Shown: piece by piece, positions 51,356-64,000 of the stretch
How positions within the stretch are numbered: the stretch's first letter is position 1
Layout: the number at the start of each line of letters is the position of its first letter
Assembly: GCF_005298075.1 (NCBI RefSeq)
Contig: NZ_SZZH01000007.1
Location: 122,702-186,701, forward strand
Length of the DNA stretch: 64,000 nucleotides
From: Nakamurella flava
Lineage (GTDB): Bacteria > Actinomycetota > Actinomycetes > Mycobacteriales > Nakamurellaceae
Direction of reading: 5' to 3'
Program-made: the position numbers and the translations under genes
Notes under the pieces: generated by a model
Database searches by the model: none
What the model was told of the DNA's origin: nothing
What the model saw: only the letters and a program-made list of their open reading frames with translations

Positions 51356-53503
51356 ATGGGAACGGGAGACGGCGTGACGGGGACGGAGCTGGCGCAGGAG
51401 CTGCGGCAGGACGCGGAACGGATCCTGCGTGCACTCGTCGGGCGGGACGATGCCCGCCTGCGCGAGGACCAGTGGGCGGCGATCGAGGCGCTGGTCGTCG
51501 GGCATCGACGGGTGCTGGTCGTGCAGCGCACCGGCTGGGGCAAGTCGGCGGTCTATTTCGTCGCCACCGCGTTGCTGCGCGAGCGGGGCGCCGGGCCGAC
51601 GGTGATCGTGTCGCCCCTGCTGTCGCTGATGCGCAACCAGATCGCCGCGGCCGAACGGGCCGGCATCCACGCGGTGACCGTCAACTCGGCCAACTCCCAG
51701 GACTGGGGCCAGGTCTACGACCAGGTCCGCGGCGGCGACGTCGACGTGCTACTCGTCTCGCCGGAACGGCTCAACAACCCCGGCTTCCGGGACGAGGTAC
51801 TGCCGTCACTGGCCGCCGGGGCCGGCCTGGTCGTCGTCGACGAGGCCCACTGCATCTCCGACTGGGGCCACGACTTCCGTCCCGACTACCGGCGCATCCG
51901 CACCCTGCTGGCCGACCTGCCGACCGGGATCCCGGTGCTGGCCACCACCGCCACCGCCAACGCCCGGGTCACCCAGGACGTCGCCGAGCAGCTCGGATCG
52001 ACCGACGACGTGCTGGTGCTCCGCGGCACCCTGGACCGGGAGTCGTTGCGGCTGGCCGTGCTTCGGCTGCCCGACCACCCGGCCCGGCTCGCCTGGCTGG
52101 CCACGCACCTGCGGGACCTGCCCGGCTCGGGGATCATCTACTGCCTGACGGTCGCGGCCACCGAACAGGTCGCCGACCACCTGCGCGCCGCCGGCTACGA
52201 CGTCGCCGCGTACTCCGGAAAGACGGAGAACTCCGAACGGCTGCAGGCCGAGGACGACCTGCTCGGCAACCGCATCAAGGCGCTCGTCGCGACGTCCGCG
52301 CTCGGGATGGGTTTCGACAAACCGGATCTCGGCTTCGTCATCCACCTCGGGGCGCCCCCGTCGCCGATCGCCTACTACCAGCAGGTCGGCCGGGCCGGCC
52401 GCGGCGTCGAGCGCGCCGACGTGCTGCTGCTGCCCGGTCACGAGGACCCCGACGTCTGGGCCTACTTCGGCTCGCTGGCCTTCCCGCCGCCCGAGGCGGT
52501 GCGGGCCACCCTGGCCGAGCTGGGGGAGGCGGGTCGGCCGCTGTCGCTGCCGGCCCTCGAACCGCTGGTGCCGCTGCGGCGCTCGCGCCTGGAGATGATG
52601 CTCAAGGTGCTGGACGTCGACGGCGCGGTGAAGCGGGTCAAGGGTGGCTGGGAGTCGACCGGGGAGCCGTGGGAGTACGACACCGAGCGGTACCAACGGG
52701 TCGATCAGGCCCGTAAGGCCGAGCAGCAGGCAATGCTCGACTACGAGGCCACCGACCGGTGCCGGCTGCAGTTCCTGCGCCAGCAGCTCGACGACCCGGA
52801 CGCCGCGCCCTGCGGTCGCTGCGACAACTGCGGGGGTTTCCAGCCGGACGCCTCGGTCGACGAGACCGTCGTCGGGCAGGCCCGGGACCGGCTGCAGCTG
52901 CCCGGGGTGCCGGTGGAACCACGGTCGCAGTGGCCTACCGGGATGGCGCAGCTCGGGGTCCCGCTGTCCGGCCGGATCGCCGCCGGCGACAAGGCCGATG
53001 TCGGGCGGGCGGTCGGCCGCCTCGACGGGATCGGCTGGGGGTCGGCGCTGCGCGAGGTGTTCCGCCCGGGCGCCGACGACGCCGAGGTGCCGGTGCCCCT
53101 ACGGCACGCGGCCGTGCAGACCCTGGACGCCTGGCTCGGTCCGCGGGACGCCCCGAACGGCAGCCCGGCGATCGACGGGGTGGTCTGGATCGACTCGGCC
53201 ACCCGGGCCCACCTCATCGGCCATCTGGCCCGGGGCCTGGCGAAGTACCGGGGCTGGCCGGTGCTGGCCGGGCTCGAACTCCGCAACCCCGACGGGTTCG
53301 CGCCCGCCGACACCAACTCGGCCCGGCGGCTCGCCGCGGTGGCCGACCGTTTTCGGCTGACCGATCCGGACGCCGTCCGCGGGCAGCGGATCCTGCTGAT
53401 CGACGATTACACCGACACCGGTTGGACACTGACGGTGGCAGCCCGGCTGCTGCGGCAGGCCGGGGCGGCCGCCGTTCACCCGTTCGTCCTGGGGGTCCGA
53501 TGA
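51356..53503 (+). CDS. RecQ-family DNA helicase fused to a phosphoribosyltransferase-like domain
   Basis: 715 residues from ATG 51356 (GTG 51374 is an alternative). Helicase motifs: LREDQWAAIEAL, Walker A QRTGWGKSAVYF, DEAH box VVVDEAHCISDWGHDFR, ATTATAN and the QVGRAGRG motif VI. A RecQ zinc site is CGRCDNCGG, preceded by DRCRLQFLRQQL. The last 170 residues contain a phosphoribosyltransferase signature (ILLIDDYTDTGWTL), of the ComF/PRTase type. It unwinds DNA in repair or recombination; the PRTase may bind a nucleotide or regulate it. It overlaps the DUF427 gene by four bases. Confidence 0.9.
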   Translation: MGTGDGVTGTELAQELRQDAERILRALVGRDDARLREDQWAAIEALVVGHRRVLVVQRTGWGKSAVYFVATALLRERGAGPTVIVSPLLSLMRNQIAAAERAGIHAVTVNSANSQDWGQVYDQVRGGDVDVLLVSPERLNNPGFRDEVLPSLAAGAGLVVVDEAHCISDWGHDFRPDYRRIRTLLADLPTGIPVLATTATANARVTQDVAEQLGSTDDVLVLRGTLDRESLRLAVLRLPDHPARLAWLATHLRDLPGSGIIYCLTVAATEQVADHLRAAGYDVAAYSGKTENSERLQAEDDLLGNRIKALVATSALGMGFDKPDLGFVIHLGAPPSPIAYYQQVGRAGRGVERADVLLLPGHEDPDVWAYFGSLAFPPPEAVRATLAELGEAGRPLSLPALEPLVPLRRSRLEMMLKVLDVDGAVKRVKGGWESTGEPWEYDTERYQRVDQARKAEQQAMLDYEATDRCRLQFLRQQLDDPDAAPCGRCDNCGGFQPDASVDETVVGQARDRLQLPGVPVEPRSQWPTGMAQLGVPLSGRIAAGDKADVGRAVGRLDGIGWGSALREVFRPGADDAEVPVPLRHAAVQTLDAWLGPRDAPNGSPAIDGVVWIDSATRAHLIGHLARGLAKYRGWPVLAGLELRNPDGFAPADTNSARRLAAVADRFRLTDPDAVRGQRILLIDDYTDTGWTLTVAARLLRQAGAAAVHPFVLGVR

Positions 53504-54018
53504 ACATGTTCAGTCCCGGCGCCAAGCGGCGGGTCGAGCCCGGTCCTGGCCAGGAGTCGGTGTGGGACTACCCGCGACCGCCCGCCCTGGTCCCGTCCGA
53601 CCGGCTGGTGCGCGTCGAGTTCGGCGGCGACCTGATCGCCGAGACCCGCGGCGCGTACCGCGTTCTGGAGACGAGCCACCCGCCGACGTGGTACCTGCCG
53701 TCGGCCGATGCGGTCGCCGGGAAGCTGCAACGGTCCCGGGCCCGTTCGACCATGTGCGAATGGAAGGGCGCGGCCCGCTACTGGGACGTCCTCGGCCCCG
53801 ACGGCGCGGTGCTGGCCGAGGCGGCGGCGTGGAGCTACCCGAGACCGACTCCCCGCTTCGTCCCCATCACCGACTACCTGGCGTTCCGTCCGGAGGTCTT
53901 CGACTGCTTCGTCGACGGCGAGCGGGTTCGCGCGCAGGCCGGCGGGTTCTACGGCGGGTGGATCACCGACGACGTCGTGGGTCCGTTCAAAGGCGAGCCG
54001 GGCACCTGGGGATGGTGA
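53500..54018 (+). CDS. DUF427-domain protein
   Basis: 172 residues. The DUF427 beta barrel starts VWDYPRPPALVPSDRLVRV and includes RAYRVLETSHPPTWYLP-like and CEWKGAARYWDV segments, the latter with the Cys-Glu-Trp-Lys of the family; it ends GGFYGGWITDDVVGPFKGEPG. Function is unknown. ATG 53500 overlaps the helicase stop, so it is co-translated with recQ, and its conservation there may hint at a nucleic-acid-linked role. Confidence 0.88.
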   Translation: MNMFSPGAKRRVEPGPGQESVWDYPRPPALVPSDRLVRVEFGGDLIAETRGAYRVLETSHPPTWYLPSADAVAGKLQRSRARSTMCEWKGAARYWDVLGPDGAVLAEAAAWSYPRPTPRFVPITDYLAFRPEVFDCFVDGERVRAQAGGFYGGWITDDVVGPFKGEPGTWGW

Positions 54019-54152
54019 CCCCCGTCCACCGACCGCGTCCGGGGCACGCTCAGCTCCGCCGACGCGGTGACGCGGCCGCCAGCGTCGTCACACTCGATGT
54101 AACGATTCGGCCGCACCGTGTGACCAACGGCGGTCTCGTCCGTCCACCGTGC

Positions 54153-54947
54153 ATGAACTCGAGCACGAATCGCCACCGATCACTGCGCATCGCCGCTGCG
54201 TCCGCCGTGATCGCCCTGTCCGCCGCCCTGACCGCCTGTGCGGCCCCCGTGACCGCCCCGGCGGGTGACCCGGTCGTCGTCACGACGTCGTCGACCACCC
54301 CGGCCCCGCCGGTGGTCTCCTCCGCGCCCGCCGAGGAGCAGGCGGCCGCCCGGTCGAGCAGTGCGGCCTCGGTGTCATCGGCGGCGTCGGAGTCGTCCGA
54401 ATCGGCGGCGTCGGTGGCGTCGGAGGCATCCCGGGCCGCAGCCGAGCAGGCCGCCGCCGCGCAGGCCGCGCAGGAGCAGGCCGCCGCTGAGGCCGAGGCG
54501 CAGCGGGCGGTCGCGGCCGAGGCCGAGCGGGTCGCGGCCGAACAGGTCGCCGCCGCGCAGGCCGCGCGGGAGCAGGCCGCCGCCGACGCGCAGGCCCGGT
54601 TCGACGCCGCGGTGGCCGCCGGGAACTGCACGGACGCACCGGCCGACCGGGTCACCGAGTGTGTGGGCGTGGTCGAGGACGCCGCCGGTGATCCGGTGCC
54701 GTCCGGGGCCGAGTTGGCCGACGGGTGGGACGGCACGGGCGTCCGGGGATGGTGGGACTCCCGCGGGTGGGTCTCGGAGGAGACCGCGGCCCGGGCCGTG
54801 GCCGCCGGCATCCCGGTCGGTGGGGACGTCCCCAACTACCTGCGCTGCGGCACCATCTGCGGCGAGTCCCCGACGTCCGGCGAAATCCAGTCCCAGAACC
54901 TGGAGCAGCAGGAGCAGGCCGACACGGGGCAGACCACCGGCGGCTGA
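54153..54947 (+). CDS. Lipoprotein with Ala/Glu-rich coiled coil
   Basis: 264 residues from ATG 54153. The signal peptide ends at lipobox LTAC (Cys29). A Ser/Thr stalk is followed by a long Ala-, Glu- and Gln-rich region (about 70-165, repeats like AAEAERVAAEQVAAAQAA) that should form a coiled coil on the outer face of the membrane. A C-terminal part with four Cys (GNCTDAPADRVTECVG and LRCGTICGES) could form disulfides. No family assignment. The gene precedes the arginine cluster and is ended by a strong hairpin. Confidence 0.72.
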   Translation: MNSSTNRHRSLRIAAASAVIALSAALTACAAPVTAPAGDPVVVTTSSTTPAPPVVSSAPAEEQAAARSSSAASVSSAASESSESAASVASEASRAAAEQAAAAQAAQEQAAAEAEAQRAVAAEAERVAAEQVAAAQAAREQAAADAQARFDAAVAAGNCTDAPADRVTECVGVVEDAAGDPVPSGAELADGWDGTGVRGWWDSRGWVSEETAARAVAAGIPVGGDVPNYLRCGTICGESPTSGEIQSQNLEQQEQADTGQTTGG

Positions 54948-54968
54948 CCCCGTCCGGCGGCAGTCCGG

Positions 54969-55011
54969 TCCTGGAGGTTCCGGCCCGCCCAGCGGGCGGG
55001 AGGCTCCAGGA
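54969..55011 (+). terminator. Long hairpin after the coiled-coil lipoprotein gene
   Basis: TCCTGGAG (54969-54976) pairs with CTCCAGGA (55004-55011), and inside it GCCCGCC pairs with GGGCGGG around CAGC. It lies 21 bp after the lipoprotein stop and insulates the arginine cluster from upstream transcription. Confidence 0.7.
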
Positions 55012-55047
55012 TCAGCGGGCGCCGCGGGCCCGGAGGAACCGACTGGA

Positions 55048-57333
<2,286 letters not shown>

Positions 57334-57337
<4 letters not shown>

Positions 57338-58271
57338 GCGGGCCGATCGACGACACCGTCGAGCCGCGGCGCTGGGCCGACCTGGACAGCGCCCAGGAGC
57401 GGGCCACGGTGCTGGCCGACGCGCTGCCGTGGTTGCGACGGTTCTCCGGCGAGATCGTCGTCGTCAAGTACGGCGGCAACGCGATGACCGACGAGAAACT
57501 CAAGGCCGCGTTCGCCGCGGACATGGTCTTCCTGCGGACGGTCGGGCTCAAGCCGGTCGTCGTGCACGGCGGGGGCCCGCAGATCAGCGCCATGCTGAGC
57601 CGGCTCGGGCTGGCCGGCGAGTTCCGCGGCGGGTTCCGGGTGACGACCCCGGAGACCATGGACGTCGTGCGGATGGTGCTGGTCGGCCAGGTCGGCCGGG
57701 AACTGGTGGGCCTCATCAACTCGCACGGCCCGCTGGCCGTCGGCATGTCCGGGGAGGACGCGGGTCTGTTCACCGCGGCCCGCCGGACGGTGCTGGTCGA
57801 CGGGGTGGAGACCGACATCGGGCTGGTCGGTGACGTCGTCGACGTGAACCCCACGGCGGTGCTCGACCTGGTGCAGGCCGGACGTATCCCGGTCGTCTCG
57901 ACCGTCGCGCCGGACGCCGACGGCGTCGTGCACAACGTCAACGCCGACACCGCGGCCGCCGCGCTGGCCATCGCGCTGGGCGCGGCGAAGCTGGTCATGT
58001 TGACCGACGTCGAGGGTCTGTACGCGAACTGGCCGGACCGCGACTCGCTGCTGTCCCGCATCTCGGTGGACGCGCTGGAGCGCATGCTGCCCACCCTCGA
58101 GGCCGGAATGGTGCCCAAGATGGAGGGCTGCCTGCGGGCGGTCCGCGGCGGGGTCGCCGCCGCCCACGTCATCGACGGTCGCGTCCCGCACGCGGCCCTG
58201 CTGGAGATCGTCACCTCGGAGGGCGTCGGCACCATGGTGCTGCCCTCCCTCGAACCCGCCCGGGAGCACTG

Positions 58272-58272
<1 letters not shown>
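57334..58272 (+). CDS. argB: Acetylglutamate kinase
   Basis: 312 residues. It phosphorylates N-acetylglutamate. [15 protein letters not shown] with the ATP lysine, [13 protein letters not shown] and [19 protein letters not shown] match the family, as does the N-terminal helix extension typical of arginine-sensitive hexameric enzymes. Arginine feedback is therefore likely. The ATG overlaps the argJ stop, and the stop overlaps argD by one base. Confidence 0.96.
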
Positions 58273-61016
<2,744 letters not shown>

Positions 61017-61096
61017 GACGCCCCCGCATCCGGTCCCACCCTCATCCCCACGAACGATCACCGACGCCGCCCGCCGGGGCGGCCGTCCAGCACAGA

Positions 61097-63970
<2,874 letters not shown>

Positions 63971-64000
63971 CGGCGGTACCTGCACAACGCCAAGGGGCGG

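Overview
The window is very GC-rich with dense, translationally coupled genes (many ATGA/GTGA overlaps, frequent GTG starts). The arginine gene order argC-J-B-D-F-R-G-H, a LigD-type polymerase, an EthA/MymA-like monooxygenase, an IdeR/DtxR-like iron box and several leaderless promoters (TANNNT 6-7 nt before the start codon) point to an actinomycete (Actinomycetota). The genus cannot be fixed from sequence alone. I saw no rRNA or tRNA gene, CRISPR array, phage gene or insertion sequence.

Region 1 (1-6422): the tail of an unidentified gene, a small winged-helix-like protein and a pyruvate phosphate dikinase-like enzyme whose C-terminal catalytic Cys is replaced by Ser. These end at a 14-bp hairpin. 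Facing them is a coupled minus-strand operon: AttH-like protein, HAD hydrolase and tyrosine phosphatase.

Region 2 (6423-15482): a bacterial microcompartment (BMC) locus. It encodes pentamer (BMC-P), hexamer (BMC-H) and tandem-domain (BMC-T) shell proteins, a CoA-acylating aldehyde dehydrogenase, an EutJ-like protein, a malate-dehydrogenase-like enzyme with an N-terminal helix plus linker that looks like an encapsulation signal, a zinc alcohol dehydrogenase, a GAF/PucR regulator and a second BMC-H on the opposite strand. No B12-dependent, glycyl-radical or PduL-like gene is visible, so the substrate is unknown.

Region 3 (15750-21976): HMG-CoA lyase, enoyl-CoA hydratase and both subunits of a methylcrotonyl-CoA-type carboxylase in one coupled operon, then a convergent SDR. 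There is no acyl-CoA dehydrogenase. Together with the neighbouring BMC this suggests, as inference only, a route in which the compartment makes an already unsaturated branched acyl-CoA that the cytosolic operon splits to acetoacetate and acetyl-CoA. A near-perfect 38-bp direct repeat brackets this module.

Region 4 (22029-34612): envelope/stress-type proteins (PRC-barrel/DUF2382, membrane protein, GlsB-like), a TIM-barrel amidohydrolase, a glutaminase fused to STAS and cyclic-nucleotide-binding domains, an ABC exporter heterodimer under a probable iron box, a BBE-type FAD oxidoreductase, a lipoprotein and an MFS transporter.

Region 5 (34730-38790): queuosine salvage genes (tgt, a precursor transporter, gluQRS) interrupted by a Phd/VapC-type toxin-antitoxin pair.

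Region 6 (38865-54947): a nucleotidyltransferase, an EthA/MymA-like monooxygenase with an SDR, a DUF4331 protein, a serine hydrolase lipoprotein, a membrane protein, a LigD-type PE-Pol protein, a DUF308-lipase fusion, a Kup potassium transporter, a RecQ-phosphoribosyltransferase fusion with a DUF427 protein, and a coiled-coil lipoprotein.

Region 7 (55048-63970): the complete arginine biosynthesis cluster behind a candidate ArgR operator. argG appears to have its own leaderless promoter.
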